Shown here piece by piece: positions 34,367 to 44,433 of a stretch of 64,000 bases of DNA (position 1 is its first letter; each line of letters begins with the position of its first letter). This DNA comes from Coprococcus comes ATCC 27758 (GTDB lineage Bacteria > Bacillota > Clostridia > Lachnospirales > Lachnospiraceae). Location: contig NZ_CP102277.1 in assembly GCF_025149785.1 (NCBI RefSeq), positions 1,364,001-1,428,000 of the forward strand, read 5' to 3'. The notes under the pieces were generated by a model. That model was not told the DNA's origin. It saw only the letters and a list, made by a program, of their open reading frames with translations, and searched no databases. Position numbers and translations under genes: made by a program.

Positions 34367-35671
34367 ATGACTGCATATAGAGATATGAGTAGAGAAGAAC
34401 TGCTTGAATTAAAGAGCAGACTGGAAAAAGAATTTGAAGATGTTAAAGGAAAAGGTCTGAAACTGGATATGTCCAGAGGTAAACCGTCCAAAGCACAGCT
34501 TGATCTTTCTATGGGGATGATGGATGTACTTAAGAGCACATCAGATCTTGTCTGCGAAGAAGGAGTAGATTGCCGTAACTATGGAGTGATCGATGGAATC
34601 AAAGAAGCAAAACAGCTTCTTTCTGATATGATGGAAGTACCGAAGGACAATATTATCATCTTTGGTAACTCCAGCCTGAACGTAATGTATGATACTGTTG
34701 CAAGAGCGATGACACATGGTATCATGGGAAGCACCCCTTGGGCAAAGCTTGACAAGGTAAAATTCCTCTGCCCGGTACCTGGATATGACAGACATTTTGC
34801 AATCACTGAACATTTTGGAATTGAGATGATCAATATTCCAATGACGTCGGATGGACCGGATATGGATCTGGTAGAGCAGTATGTGGAGAATGATCCGGCT
34901 GTAAAAGGTATCTGGTGTGTACCGAAATATTCTAACCCACAGGGAATCACTTATTCTGATGAAACCGTACACCGTTTTGCGAAATTAAATCCAGCGGCAG
35001 AAGATTTCCGTATTTTCTGGGATAATGCATATGGAATCCATCATTTGTATGAGGATAAACAGGATTATCTGATCGAGATTTTGATGGAATGTAAAAAAGA
35101 AGGACATCCGAACATGGTTTACAAATTCGGTTCTACTTCCAAGATCAGCTTCCCGGGTTCTGGTATTGCAGCAATTGCAGCATCCGATGAAAACCTTGCG
35201 GAAATCCGCAAGATGATGTCCGTACAGACCATCGGTCATGATAAATTAAACCAGCTCAGACATGCGCGTTTCTTCGGTGATATCCATGGAATGGTTCAGC
35301 ATATGAAGAAACATGCAGATATCTTAAGACCGAAATTTGACACCGTATTAAGTGTACTGGAAAGTGAGCTTGGCGGACTTGAGATTGGTTCCTGGATGGC
35401 ACCGCGAGGAGGATACTTCATTTCCTTCGATGCGTTGGATGGATGTGCAAAAGCAATCGTAGCAAAAGCAAAAGAAGCCGGACTGATCTTGACAAAAGCG
35501 GGAGCAACCTTCCCATACGGAAAGGATCCAAAAGACAGCAATATCCGAATTGCACCGTCCTTCCCGACACCAGAAGAACTGGAAGTTGCAGCACAGGTAT
35601 TCGTACTCAGCGTAAAACTGGTAAGTATTGATAAAATTCTTGGCGAAAAAGTAGAAGTTGAAGAAGCTTAA
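34367..35671 (+). CDS. Aspartate aminotransferase, class Ic (MocR-like fold-type I PLP enzyme)
   Basis: A 434-residue aminotransferase of the subgroup represented by Pfam Aminotran_MocR, described as a 1C aspartate aminotransferase. Features are LDMSRGKPSKAQLDLS near the N terminus, VPKYSNPQGITYSDETV, IFWDNAYGIHHL, and the PLP lysine Lys259 in GSTSKISFPGSGIA. There is no DNA-binding domain, so it is a stand-alone enzyme. It likely links aspartate/glutamate and 2-oxo acids. Its own promoter and terminator make it monocistronic. Confidence 0.85.
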   Translation: MTAYRDMSREELLELKSRLEKEFEDVKGKGLKLDMSRGKPSKAQLDLSMGMMDVLKSTSDLVCEEGVDCRNYGVIDGIKEAKQLLSDMMEVPKDNIIIFGNSSLNVMYDTVARAMTHGIMGSTPWAKLDKVKFLCPVPGYDRHFAITEHFGIEMINIPMTSDGPDMDLVEQYVENDPAVKGIWCVPKYSNPQGITYSDETVHRFAKLNPAAEDFRIFWDNAYGIHHLYEDKQDYLIEILMECKKEGHPNMVYKFGSTSKISFPGSGIAAIAASDENLAEIRKMMSVQTIGHDKLNQLRHARFFGDIHGMVQHMKKHADILRPKFDTVLSVLESELGGLEIGSWMAPRGGYFISFDALDGCAKAIVAKAKEAGLILTKAGATFPYGKDPKDSNIRIAPSFPTPEELEVAAQVFVLSVKLVSIDKILGEKVEVEEA

Positions 35672-35681
35672 TATATATGAG

Positions 35682-35722
35682 AAAACAGTGGATTTTCCAG
35701 AAGGAGAATTCACTGTTTTTTG
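35682..35722 (+). terminator. Terminator after the aminotransferase gene
   Basis: AAAACAGTG (35682-35690) pairs with CACTGTTTT (35711-35719) with inner TCC/GGA pairs, followed by Ts. Confidence 0.85.
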
Positions 35723-35741
35723 ATGTAAAGGTTGTGGTGGC

Positions 35742-35895
35742 CGATTGTACAAAAGAAAGTCCTCCAATTCCATTGTGCAAACCATTCCGATGAGCCTCTT
35801 AGAGCGGAAATCATGTTCAGCAAAGGCTCCCATGATTTCTGAGTTTCATCTCCATTGCACAAAAGTGAATTGCAGGAATTTCTTTTGTAAAATCG
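35742..35895 (+). repeat. Covarying long-hairpin element, copy A
   Basis: A nested palindrome of about 154 bases. Pairs from outside in: CGA/TCG, TACAAAAGAAA (35748-35758) with TTTCTTTTGTA (35879-35889), TCCT/AGGA, CAATT/AATTG, TTGTGCAA (35773-35780) with TTGCACAA (35855-35862), GATGA/TCATC, and GAAATCATG (35807-35815) with CATGATTTC (35831-35839). The apical 15-base loop is TTCAGCAAAGGCTCC. GAGCC at 35792-35796 could form a pseudoknot with GGCTC in the loop (35825-35829). It lies downstream of the aminotransferase gene in the same direction. Copies B and C share words and, for B, compensatory changes. Confidence 0.8.
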
Positions 35896-36058
35896 ACCGT
35901 TTAACTGTACTGGTGAAAATGACGGTGCCGAATTTGGAGAGAAAAAACTGTAAAGAAAGATATTACACTAATCTTCCCTTCCGACTGCAATTCCCTAAAT
36001 CTTAGTCCTCACCACCCAAAAAACTTTCGCATATGTAAAACAAAGTTACCAATATACA
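35896..36058. other. AT-rich spacer between the two hairpin elements
   Basis: No gene or ribosome site with a plausible frame. CCTCACCACCC near 36007 weakly matches the complement of GTTGTGGTGG near 35731 outside copy A, so the two may be worn outer arms of one larger palindrome. Confidence 0.35.
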
Positions 36059-36218
36059 GACCAGAGGAAACAAAGTACTCCCTCACATGAATTTGCACTA
36101 CGGAGTTCAAGACTCAGGAATCGTGGAAGCCTTTGCTGAACACGATTCCTGCCTTAAGAGGCTTGAACGAAGTGGTTAGTGCAACTGAATGTGAGGGAGT
36201 ACTTTGTTTCCTCTGGTC
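36059..36218 (-). repeat. Covarying long-hairpin element, copy B (inverted relative to A)
   Basis: The outer arms 36059-36088 and 36189-36218 are perfect 30-base inverted repeats. Inside them TTGCACTA (36093-36100) pairs with TAGTGCAA (36177-36184), and AGGAATCGTG (36116-36125) with CACGATTCCT (36141-36150). Read on the minus strand, the apical loop is TTCAGCAAAGGCTTC, nearly identical to copy A, while the stems differ by paired changes. The pseudoknot partner also covaries: AAGCC with GGCTT here against GAGCC with GGCTC in A. It follows the 1413-residue activase gene on that gene's strand and may act as its 3' structure. Confidence 0.85.
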
Positions 36219-36258
36219 GTCTTATTGCAACCAAATATATTTTACATATCCTAAAATT

Positions 36259-39200
36259 CTACATCTTCTTCTGCGCAGTCGAAAGCATCAGTTTGATGCG
36301 GTTCAGCTGGTTTACTTCGCTTGCTCCCGGATCATAATCGATTGCAACGATGTTGGATTCCGGATGACGGCGGCGCAGTTCTTTAATAACACCTTTCCCG
36401 ACTACGTGGTTTGGCAGACAGGCGAAAGGCTGTGTGCAGACAATGTTTGGTGCACCGCTGTGGATCAGCTCCAGCATTTCTCCGGTAAGGAACCATCCTT
36501 CACCGGTCTGGTTTCCAAGAGAAACAATTTCTTTTGCCATCGAAGCCAGGTGTTCAATATGTGATGGTGGATCGAAGCGTTTACTTGATTTTAATGCATC
36601 AACGGCAGGCTTGCGGAACCATTCCAGAGCTTTGATTCCGAGATTACCCATGCGGGCGGTTGATTTCTTCATGCCGAGATGTTCTGCTTTAAAGTTTGTA
36701 TTGTAGAAGCAGTAGAGTAGGAAGTCGGTCAGATCCGGAACCACGGCTTCGGCACCTTCCTGTTCAAGAAGATCTACCAGGTAGTTATTGGCAGCTGGAA
36801 GGAATTTAACAAGGATTTCTCCGACAACTCCGACACGTGGCTTTTTGACATCTTTTAATGGAAGAGAATCAAAATCTTCTACAATCTGGCGGCAGAGACG
36901 CTTAAACTCGTGTCTGCTTGGATAGCCTTTCTTGATAAATTCGATAACTGTCTTTTCCCATTTCTTATGCATGGTATTGGCAGAGCCTGGAACAGCTTCA
37001 TATGGGCGGACACGGTACAGGCAGCGCATGAAGAGATCACCAAATATCAGACCATACACACCTTTCAGTACAAGTGGAAGGGTGATCTTGAATCCAGGAT
37101 TGCTTTCAAGCCCGCTTAAGTTGATTGAAATAACAGGGATATGTCCGTAACCGGCTTTTTTAAGAGCACGCCGGATAAATCCGATATAGTTGGAAGCACG
37201 GCATCCGCCACCGGTCTGCGAAATAATGACAGCCAGGTGGTCGGTGTCATATTTGCCGGAAAGGATAGCCTCCATGATCTGTCCGACTACCATCAGAGAC
37301 GGGTAGCAGGCATCATTGTTTACATATTTAAGGCCCATGTCAACTGCATGCTTGTTATCATTTTTCAGTACTTCCAGTTTGTAGCCTGCTTCCTGGAAGG
37401 CTGGCTCAATCAGTGAAAAGTGGATCGGTGACATCTGTGGACACAAAATGGTATAGGTTTCCTTCATTTCCTTTGTAAAAGGAATTTTTTCGATATTTGC
37501 CGGACGAATGGTGCGCTCCATATGCTTCTGCTCGCGGACGCGGATGGCGGCGAGAAGAGAACGGATACGGATACGTGCAGCACCCAGGTTATTAACCTCA
37601 TCAATCTTAAGAGAGGTATAAATCTTGTCGGAACCGGTTAGAATATCTGCAACAGCATCGGTTGTTACGGCATCAAGACCGCATCCGAAAGAGTTCAGCT
37701 GGATCAGATCCAGATCATCTCTTGTCTTTACAAAATTGGCTGCTGCGTACAGTCGGGAATGATACATCCACTGATCCATAACAATCAGCGGACGTTCTAC
37801 CGGATTCAGATGGGAGATAGAATCTTCCGTCAGAACGGCAAGTCCGTAGGAGGTGATCATCTCCGGGATACCGTGGTTGACCTCCGGATCGTAATGGTAT
37901 GGACGACCGGCAAGTACAATGCCGCGGGTTCCTGTCTTTCCCATGTAAGCGAGTGTTTCTTCACCTTTTTTGCGGATGTCCTGACGGCATGCAGCAAGTT
38001 CTTCCCATGCAGCATGAGCGGCATTTTTGATTTCTTCTGCTGGAAGATTCTTTGCAGAAGTAAATTCACGGACCAGTCCGTCTGTGATTGTCTTTTCGCT
38101 TGTGAGGGCGAGGAATGGATTCATGAAATCTACTTCACCGTGTACGATCGGATCCATATTGTTCTTGATGTTCTCCGCGTATGAGGTGACGATCGGGCAG
38201 TTATAATGATTGTCGGCATCGGCAAATTCACCACGTTCGTATGGTATACAAGGGTAGAAGATAAAGTCTGCACCCTGGTTGATCAGCCACTGTACATGTC
38301 CGTGCGCCAGCTTTGCCGGATAACACTCGGATTCGCTCGGAATAGATTCAATACCAAGTTCATAAATCTTATGTGTAGAAGCAGGAGAGAGTAACACATG
38401 ATATCCCAGTTTTGTGAAGAAAGTAAACCAGAACGGATAGTTCTCATACATGTTGAGAACTCTTGGAATACCAACCGTTCCACGTTTTGCTTCGGATGGA
38501 TCTAATGGCGTGTAACCAAAATAACGTTCATTTTTATAAGCGAAAAGGTTTGGCACATCACTCTTTGCTTTCTCTTTTCCAAGACCGCGCTCACAACGGT
38601 TTCCGGAAATAAAACGACGTCCGCCACTGAATTTGTTGATGGTCAGACGACAGTTGTTGGTACAGCCGTTACATTTTGCCATTGAGGTTGTATAGGTAAG
38701 TTCATTGATTTCATCAATGGAAAGCATGGTTGTATTTTTACATTCTTTGAAACCATAGCGTTCTCTTGCAATCAGTGCAGCCCCAAAAGCACCCATGATT
38801 CCTGCAATATCCGGACGGATTGCCTGACATCCGGCGATGGTCTCAAAGCTTCTGAGTACGGCATCATTGTAGAATGTACCACCCTGTACAACAATTTTTT
38901 TACCAAGCTCAGATGCATCGGATACCTTGATAACCTTGAAAAGAGCATTTTTGATAACCGAATAAGCAAGTCCGGCTGAAATATCGGATACTTCAGCACC
39001 TTCTTTTTGCGCCTGTTTTACCTTTGAGTTCATAAATACGGTACAACGGGTACCGAGGTCAATCGGATGTTTCGCAAAAAGTGCTTCATGTGCAAAATCC
39101 TCTACGGTGTAGTTCAGGGATTTGGCAAAAGTCTCGATAAAGGAACCGCATCCGGAAGAACATGCTTCGTTGAGCTGTACGCTGTCTACAGTCTGATTCT

Positions 39201-40500
39201 TGATCTTGATACACTTCATATCCTGACCACCGATATCGAGGATACAGTCTACATCCGGTTCGAAGAAAGAAGCGGCGTAATAGTGAGATACGGTTTCAAC
39301 TTCGCCTTCATCCAGAAGAAGTGCGGCTTTAATGAGCGCTTCTCCGTAACCGGTTGAGCAGGAGTGAACGATCTGTACGCCTTCCGGAAGCTGGCTGTAA
39401 ATATCCTTGATCGCACCGATGGTCGTACCAAGAGGATCACCGTCATTGCCATGGTAGAAGGAGTACAAAAGAGTACCGTCTTCTCCGACCAGAGCGGCTT
39501 TCGTGGTGGTAGAACCGGCATCGATTCCAAGGTAGGCATTACCGCGGTAGCTGGCAAGATCACCAACCGGCACCTGATGCTTTGCATGGCGGTTCTTAAA
39601 TTCATTGTAATCTGCTTCGCTGGAAAAGAGCGGCTGCATACGCTCAACTTCAAAGTCCATTTCAATATGGGCATCCAGCTTTTTCTGCATCTCACCAAGA
39701 GAGGTGACTACATCCTTTTTAGAGTTCAGCGCAGAGCCGACGGCTGCAAAAAGATGGGAATACTTTGGTGCGATAATGTGTTCGTCATCCAGCTTGAGAG
39801 TACGGATAAACGCTTCTCTCAATTCAGAGAGGAAATGAAGCGGTCCACCGAGGAAAGCAACATGTCCGCGGATTGGTTTTCCGCAGGCAAGACCACTGAT
39901 GGTCTGGTTGACGACTGCCTGGAAAATAGAAGCAGACAGGTCTTCTTTGGTAGCACCGTCATTGATCAGCGGCTGGATATCTGTCTTGGCAAATACGCCA
40001 CAGCGGGCTGCAATCGTATAAAGTGCTTTGTAATTTTTGGCATATTCGTTCAGACCGGTTGCATCTGTCTGGAGAAGGGACGCCATCTGGTCGATGAAAG
40101 ATCCGGTACCTCCGGCGCAGATTCCGTTCATACGCTGCTCAATATTTCCATTTTCAAAATAGATGATCTTGGCATCTTCGCCGCCCAGCTCGATCGCTAC
40201 ATCGGTCTGTGGTGCATAATCCTGAAGAGCGGTGGAAACGGCAACAACCTCCTGGACAAAAGGTACGCCAAGATGCTTTGCCAGAGTAAGACCACCTGAT
40301 CCGGTAATCATTGGAGATACCTTGATCTGACCGAGCTTGTAGATAGCACGACCAAGCAGATCAGAAAGGGTTTCCTGAATATTGGCGAAGTGACGCTCGT
40401 AATCAGAAAACAGAACATCATTATTACTGTCCAGAACTGCGATTTTAACAGTTGTAGAACCGATGTCAATCCCCAGGGTATGTAATTCTGTCTGATTCAT
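36259..40500 (-). CDS. 2-hydroxyacyl-CoA dehydratase activase-related fusion protein (double BadF/HgdC ATPase plus DUF2229 and HgdB-like part)
   Basis: A 1413-residue protein of the acyl-CoA dehydratase activase-related family. Two ASKHA ATPase domains follow each other: [15 protein letters not shown] (residue 9) with the cluster cysteine in [11 protein letters not shown], and [15 protein letters not shown] (about residue 321) with [12 protein letters not shown] cysteine-rich segment [15 protein letters not shown] and a DUF2229-like region come next, then an HgdB-like part with [29 protein letters not shown] and [12 protein letters not shown]. Activases spend ATP to inject very low-potential electrons into dehydratases or double-cubane cluster proteins. 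Here donor and acceptor parts seem fused. The substrate is unknown; no CoA-transferase or dehydratase subunits are adjacent. A palindromic operator precedes it. Confidence 0.82.
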   Translation of the reverse strand: MNQTELHTLGIDIGSTTVKIAVLDSNNDVLFSDYERHFANIQETLSDLLGRAIYKLGQIKVSPMITGSGGLTLAKHLGVPFVQEVVAVSTALQDYAPQTDVAIELGGEDAKIIYFENGNIEQRMNGICAGGTGSFIDQMASLLQTDATGLNEYAKNYKALYTIAARCGVFAKTDIQPLINDGATKEDLSASIFQAVVNQTISGLACGKPIRGHVAFLGGPLHFLSELREAFIRTLKLDDEHIIAPKYSHLFAAVGSALNSKKDVVTSLGEMQKKLDAHIEMDFEVERMQPLFSSEADYNEFKNRHAKHQVPVGDLASYRGNAYLGIDAGSTTTKAALVGEDGTLLYSFYHGNDGDPLGTTIGAIKDIYSQLPEGVQIVHSCSTGYGEALIKAALLLDEGEVETVSHYYAASFFEPDVDCILDIGGQDMKCIKIKNQTVDSVQLNEACSSGCGSFIETFAKSLNYTVEDFAHEALFAKHPIDLGTRCTVFMNSKVKQAQKEGAEVSDISAGLAYSVIKNALFKVIKVSDASELGKKIVVQGGTFYNDAVLRSFETIAGCQAIRPDIAGIMGAFGAALIARERYGFKECKNTTMLSIDEINELTYTTSMAKCNGCTNNCRLTINKFSGGRRFISGNRCERGLGKEKAKSDVPNLFAYKNERYFGYTPLDPSEAKRGTVGIPRVLNMYENYPFWFTFFTKLGYHVLLSPASTHKIYELGIESIPSESECYPAKLAHGHVQWLINQGADFIFYPCIPYERGEFADADNHYNCPIVTSYAENIKNNMDPIVHGEVDFMNPFLALTSEKTITDGLVREFTSAKNLPAEEIKNAAHAAWEELAACRQDIRKKGEETLAYMGKTGTRGIVLAGRPYHYDPEVNHGIPEMITSYGLAVLTEDSISHLNPVERPLIVMDQWMYHSRLYAAANFVKTRDDLDLIQLNSFGCGLDAVTTDAVADILTGSDKIYTSLKIDEVNNLGAARIRIRSLLAAIRVREQKHMERTIRPANIEKIPFTKEMKETYTILCPQMSPIHFSLIEPAFQEAGYKLEVLKNDNKHAVDMGLKYVNNDACYPSLMVVGQIMEAILSGKYDTDHLAVIISQTGGGCRASNYIGFIRRALKKAGYGHIPVISINLSGLESNPGFKITLPLVLKGVYGLIFGDLFMRCLYRVRPYEAVPGSANTMHKKWEKTVIEFIKKGYPSRHEFKRLCRQIVEDFDSLPLKDVKKPRVGVVGEILVKFLPAANNYLVDLLEQEGAEAVVPDLTDFLLYCFYNTNFKAEHLGMKKSTARMGNLGIKALEWFRKPAVDALKSSKRFDPPSHIEHLASMAKEIVSLGNQTGEGWFLTGEMLELIHSGAPNIVCTQPFACLPNHVVGKGVIKELRRRHPESNIVAIDYDPGASEVNQLNRIKLMLSTAQKKM

Positions 40501-40556
40501 GATTTAACTACTCCTTATTACAATTAAAAAATTTGTCTGTGTTATTACCTATTAAA

Positions 40557-40615
40557 TGTAGTTCGCAGAGAACTACAGTATCTTACATTATACGACAGAA
40601 CCAACGAAAATACAA
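40557..40615 (-). promoter_or_regulatory. Activase gene promoter with operator-like palindrome
   Basis: On the minus strand TTGTAT (40615-40610) and TATAAT (40592-40587) are 17 bases apart. Ten bases downstream, TGTAGTTC (40557-40564) and GAACTACA (40570-40577) form a perfect palindrome with a five-base centre, placed at the expected transcript start and 57 bases before the ATG. Repressor binding there is an inference. Confidence 0.65.
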
Positions 40616-40761
40616 ACAGAAGTTATGTATGGCATTGTAGAAAAAAGTGCCTGGAAGTGAACAAAAGATGTAAATTATGTGAAAAGAGAGTAAAGAGGTG
40701 GAATGGAATTGACAAAGTAAAAAGCAGACGATAAAATAACATACGTGGAAGGAGGTTTTGA

Positions 40762-41595
40762 ATGAAGAACTGGTTAGATAAAATGGAGCGCAGGTTCGGG
40801 CGCTATGCAATTAGAAATCTTACGATGTATCTGCTTGCAGGTTATGCAATCGGATATCTTTTGAGTTTTACGATGCCACAGCTTCTTACCTATTTTACAC
40901 TGGAACCGGCACTGATTTTGAAAGGGCAGGTGTGGCGACTTCTAAGCTGGGTGATCATCCCACCGAATGACAATATTATTTTTGTTATCTTTATGATGCT
41001 GTTATACTATTCCCTTGGTAATACGCTGGAAAGCTACTGGGGGGCATTTCGTTACAATGTTTACATTTTCTCAGGAATATTATTTACAGTTATTGGAGCT
41101 TTTATTGTGAATGGACTGATCGGAGGCATTACCGGATTTGGAAGCCTTTACAGTACTTACTATATCAATATGTCCATTTTCCTTGCATGTGCATCCATCA
41201 TGCCGGATTATCAGCTTTTGCTTTACGGCATTATCCCAATCAAGATGAAGTGGCTTGCAATTCTGGATGTGGTTCTGCTTGCGGTAGACGCAGTGCAGGG
41301 CGGTCTGATCATACGGATCGTGATCATCGCATCCCTTTTGAACTTTATTATTTTCTTTTTCTGCAACCGGAATCTGCGTGGACACAGTCCGAAACAGGCT
41401 GCCCGCAGAAAGAAATTCCAGAAGCAGATAAGCCGTCCGCAGAATCAGTATGCAGGCGGTGCAAAGCACAGATGTGCAGTGTGCGGTCGTACGGAACTTG
41501 ACGATCCGACACTGGAGTTCCGTTATTGTTCAAAGTGTAACGGGAATTATGAATATTGCCAGGACCATCTTTTCACACACGAACATGTGAAGTAG
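40762..41595 (+). CDS. Rhomboid-like multi-pass membrane protein with C-terminal zinc ribbon
   Basis: A 277-residue protein with about six membrane segments in the order of rhomboid-fold proteins (LTMYLLAGYAIGYLLSF, then VWRLLSWVIIPP, typical of the rhomboid L1 loop, and a later GSLYSTYYINMSIFLACASIMP). The catalytic GxSG of rhomboid proteases is not found, so it is probably a pseudo-rhomboid. After a basic linker (KQAARRKKFQKQ) comes a probable zinc ribbon: CAVCGRTELDDP and FRYCSKCNGNYEYCQDH. An AAGGAGG site precedes the ATG. It stands alone between the activase gene and pyk. Function unknown. Confidence 0.65.
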   Translation: MKNWLDKMERRFGRYAIRNLTMYLLAGYAIGYLLSFTMPQLLTYFTLEPALILKGQVWRLLSWVIIPPNDNIIFVIFMMLLYYSLGNTLESYWGAFRYNVYIFSGILFTVIGAFIVNGLIGGITGFGSLYSTYYINMSIFLACASIMPDYQLLLYGIIPIKMKWLAILDVVLLAVDAVQGGLIIRIVIIASLLNFIIFFFCNRNLRGHSPKQAARRKKFQKQISRPQNQYAGGAKHRCAVCGRTELDDPTLEFRYCSKCNGNYEYCQDHLFTHEHVK

Positions 41596-41638
41596 AGTTC
41601 TAACATAGAATCAAATTGAATAATAAGAGGAGGAAACA

Positions 41639-43075
41639 ATGAAAAAAACCAAGATTGTTTGTACAATGGGACCAAACACCAACGACAGAGAAATGATGAG
41701 AAAGCTGATCCAGAATGGAATGAATGTGGCACGTTTCAATTTCTCACATGGTGATCATGAAGAACAGAAGTTCAGAATGGATATGCTCAAAGAGCTTCGT
41801 GAAGAGGAACATACAAACACTGCAATCCTTCTGGATACAAAGGGACCGGAAATTCGTACAGGAATCCTGAAAGACGGAAAGAAGATTACTTTAAAAGAAG
41901 GAGAAACCTTCACTCTGACAACAGAAGATATCGTAGGAGATAATAAGAGAGTATCTATCACATATAAGGGGCTGGTACAGGATATTTATAAAGGCTGTAC
42001 CATTCTGATCGACGATGGCCTGATCGGACTTCGTGTAGAGAGCAAGACAGAGACGGAGATTGTCTGTTCTGTAGTAAATGGTGGAGAACTTGGCGAAAAA
42101 AAAGGTGTTAACGTACCGAACGTAGCCATTCGTCTTCCGGCTATTACAGAAAAAGATAAGGATGATATCCGTTTCGGTGTAGAGCAGGATATTGACTTTA
42201 TCGCAGCATCATTTGTAAGAAATGCAGAGTGTGTACTTGAGATCAAGGCATACTTAAAAGAACTCGGCGCTCCGTATATTCCAATCATTGCAAAGGTAGA
42301 GAACGCAGAAGGCATTGAGAATATTGATGAGATCATCCGTGCGGCTGATGGTATCATGGTGGCACGTGGAGATCTTGGTGTAGAGATTCCGGCAGAGGAA
42401 GTGCCGCATCTCCAGAAAATGATCATCCAGAAATGTAATGACAACTTTAAGACTGTTATTACTGCAACACAGATGCTGGATTCTATGATGCGTAATCCGC
42501 GTCCGACAAGAGCAGAAGTGACGGACGTTGCCAATGCGGTATACGACGGAACAGATGCAGTTATGCTTTCCGGAGAGACAGCACAGGGGAAATACCCTCT
42601 GGAAGCACTCCAGATGATGGTTCATATTGTAGAGACGACAGAGGAACATCTGGACTATGATTCCATTCTTGCTAAAGCCGGAGATCATCTGAAGTCAGGT
42701 GTGTCCAGTGCAATCGGATATGCTTCTGTACTTGCGGCAGCGAACCTGAATGCAAGATGCATCATCACTCCATCTGTATCCGGTGCAACAACAAGGGTTG
42801 TATCCAACCTTCGTCCGAAGCAGGAAATCCTTGGAATTACACCGAACGAACGTACCCTTCGCCGGATGTCGATCTACTGGGGCGTAAGAGGATTGAAGTC
42901 TCTGGAATTCCATACAACAGATGATATCTGCAGTGGGGCAATTGATCTTGCACAGGCAAAGAAATGCGTGGACAGTGGAGATATTGTTGTCCTGACAGCT
43001 GGTATTCCTTCACCGAGCGTACAGCGTGAAAAGGGTTCTGTAAGTAATATGATGCGTATTGCAACCATCGACTAG
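41639..43075 (+). CDS. pyk: Pyruvate kinase
   Basis: Pyk makes pyruvate and ATP from phosphoenolpyruvate. The 478-residue protein starts KKTKIVCTMGPNTNDREMMRKL, has the NFSHGDHEEQ segment, the catalytic region with AKVENAEGIENIDEI, the signature MVARGDLGVEIPAEEVP, and TQMLDSMMRNPRPTRAEVTDVANAV-type residues. It lacks the extra C-terminal PEP-utiliser-like domain found in Bacillus Pyk (about 585 residues). It has a GAGGAGG ribosome site and is followed 20 bases later by the lysA-like gene. Confidence 0.96.
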   Translation: MKKTKIVCTMGPNTNDREMMRKLIQNGMNVARFNFSHGDHEEQKFRMDMLKELREEEHTNTAILLDTKGPEIRTGILKDGKKITLKEGETFTLTTEDIVGDNKRVSITYKGLVQDIYKGCTILIDDGLIGLRVESKTETEIVCSVVNGGELGEKKGVNVPNVAIRLPAITEKDKDDIRFGVEQDIDFIAASFVRNAECVLEIKAYLKELGAPYIPIIAKVENAEGIENIDEIIRAADGIMVARGDLGVEIPAEEVPHLQKMIIQKCNDNFKTVITATQMLDSMMRNPRPTRAEVTDVANAVYDGTDAVMLSGETAQGKYPLEALQMMVHIVETTEEHLDYDSILAKAGDHLKSGVSSAIGYASVLAAANLNARCIITPSVSGATTRVVSNLRPKQEILGITPNERTLRRMSIYWGVRGLKSLEFHTTDDICSGAIDLAQAKKCVDSGDIVVLTAGIPSPSVQREKGSVSNMMRIATID

Positions 43076-43095
43076 ACGAAAGAGAGATGAACAGA

Positions 43096-44397
43096 ATGAA
43101 AAAAGAACCATTCGTAACAAAGACACAGTTAGATGAAATCGTAAAAGAATATCCGACTCCGTTTCATCTTTATGATGAAAAAGGGATTCGTGAAAATGTA
43201 AAAGCACTCAAAGAAGCATTTGCATGGAACAAAGGATATAAAGAATATTTTGCAGTAAAGGCAACTCCAAACCCATATATCCTCAATATTTTAAAAGAAT
43301 ATGGATGCGGGTGTGACTGCTCTTCCTATACAGAGCTTTTAATGTCTGAGTCTGTCGGACAGGTTGGAGAAAATATTATGTTTTCTTCCAATGATACACC
43401 GGCAGAGGAATTTGCACTTGCTGATAAGCTCGGCGCAATCATCAACCTGGACGATATCACACACATTGATTTTCTGGAAAAGACGATCGGAAAGATTCCG
43501 GAGACAATCAGCTGCCGTTATAATCCGGGTGGACTTTTCAAAATTTCCAACAGCATTATGGATAATCCGGGAGATGCCAAATACGGTATGACAACTGAAC
43601 AGATTTTTGAGGCATTCAAGATCCTGAAGTCCAAAGGCGCAAAAGAGTTCGGTATCCATGCATTCCTTGCAAGTAATACTGTAACTAATGAATATTATCC
43701 GACACTTGCACGTACTTTGTTTGAAGTAGCAGTTAAGCTTCAGAAAGAGACCGGTGTACATATCAAGTTCATCAACCTTTCCGGTGGTGTGGGAATTCCT
43801 TACAAACCGGATCAGGAACCGAACGATATCAAGGTGATCGGTGAAGGTGTAAGAAAAGTGTACGAAGAGGTTCTTGTTCCGGCTGGAATGGGTGACGTGG
43901 CGATTTACACAGAGCTTGGCCGTTTTATGCTTGGACCTTATGGATGCCTTGTGACAAAAGCAATCCATGAAAAGCATACGCACAAAGAGTACATCGGTGT
44001 AGATGCATGTGCCGCAAACCTGATGCGTCCGGCTATGTATGGTGCCTACCATCACATCACTGTCATGGGAAAAGAAAATGAACCATGCGATCATACTTAC
44101 GATGTGACTGGTTCTCTGTGCGAGAATAATGATAAATTTGCAATCGACCGTCAGCTTCCGAAGATTGACATGGGAGATCTGCTTGTGATCCATGATACCG
44201 GAGCACATGGATTCTCTATGGGATATAATTACAACGGACGTCTTCGTTCCGCAGAAGTTCTTCTGAAAGAGGACGGAGGTACACAGCTGATCCGCAGAGC
44301 AGAGACTCCGATGGATTACTTTGCAACTTTCGACTGCTTCCCGGTTTATGAGGAACTTAAGAAGAATACGGAAGAAGCGGATAAGCTCGGAAAATAG
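43096..44397 (+). CDS. lysA: Diaminopimelate decarboxylase-like fold-type III PLP enzyme
   Basis: LysA decarboxylates meso-diaminopimelate to lysine. The 433-residue protein has TPFHLYDEKGIRENV, the PLP lysine Lys55 in YFAVKATPNPYIL, the glycine loop INLSGGVGIPY, GRFMLGPYG, GVDACAANLMRPAMYGAYH and VTGSLCENNDKFA with the catalytic cysteine. The start at 43096 lies nine bases after AGAGAG; an ATG at 43087 touches that site. It is likely co-transcribed with pyk. The sequence downstream (AAAACGCCCCTGGATTTT) looks like a terminator cut by the second IS copy. Other decarboxylases of this fold are possible but less likely. Confidence 0.85.
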   Translation: MKKEPFVTKTQLDEIVKEYPTPFHLYDEKGIRENVKALKEAFAWNKGYKEYFAVKATPNPYILNILKEYGCGCDCSSYTELLMSESVGQVGENIMFSSNDTPAEEFALADKLGAIINLDDITHIDFLEKTIGKIPETISCRYNPGGLFKISNSIMDNPGDAKYGMTTEQIFEAFKILKSKGAKEFGIHAFLASNTVTNEYYPTLARTLFEVAVKLQKETGVHIKFINLSGGVGIPYKPDQEPNDIKVIGEGVRKVYEEVLVPAGMGDVAIYTELGRFMLGPYGCLVTKAIHEKHTHKEYIGVDACAANLMRPAMYGAYHHITVMGKENEPCDHTYDVTGSLCENNDKFAIDRQLPKIDMGDLLVIHDTGAHGFSMGYNYNGRLRSAEVLLKEDGGTQLIRRAETPMDYFATFDCFPVYEELKKNTEEADKLGK

Positions 44398-44433
44398 AAT
44401 TATAAGCTGAGATAGAAAACGCCCCTGGATTTT

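Noticed and set aside
39364-40299. 311-codon open frame opposite the activase gene
   Set aside because: It is antisense to a long gene with clear domains, has no ribosome site and no recognisable motif; it arises from codon bias of the real gene.
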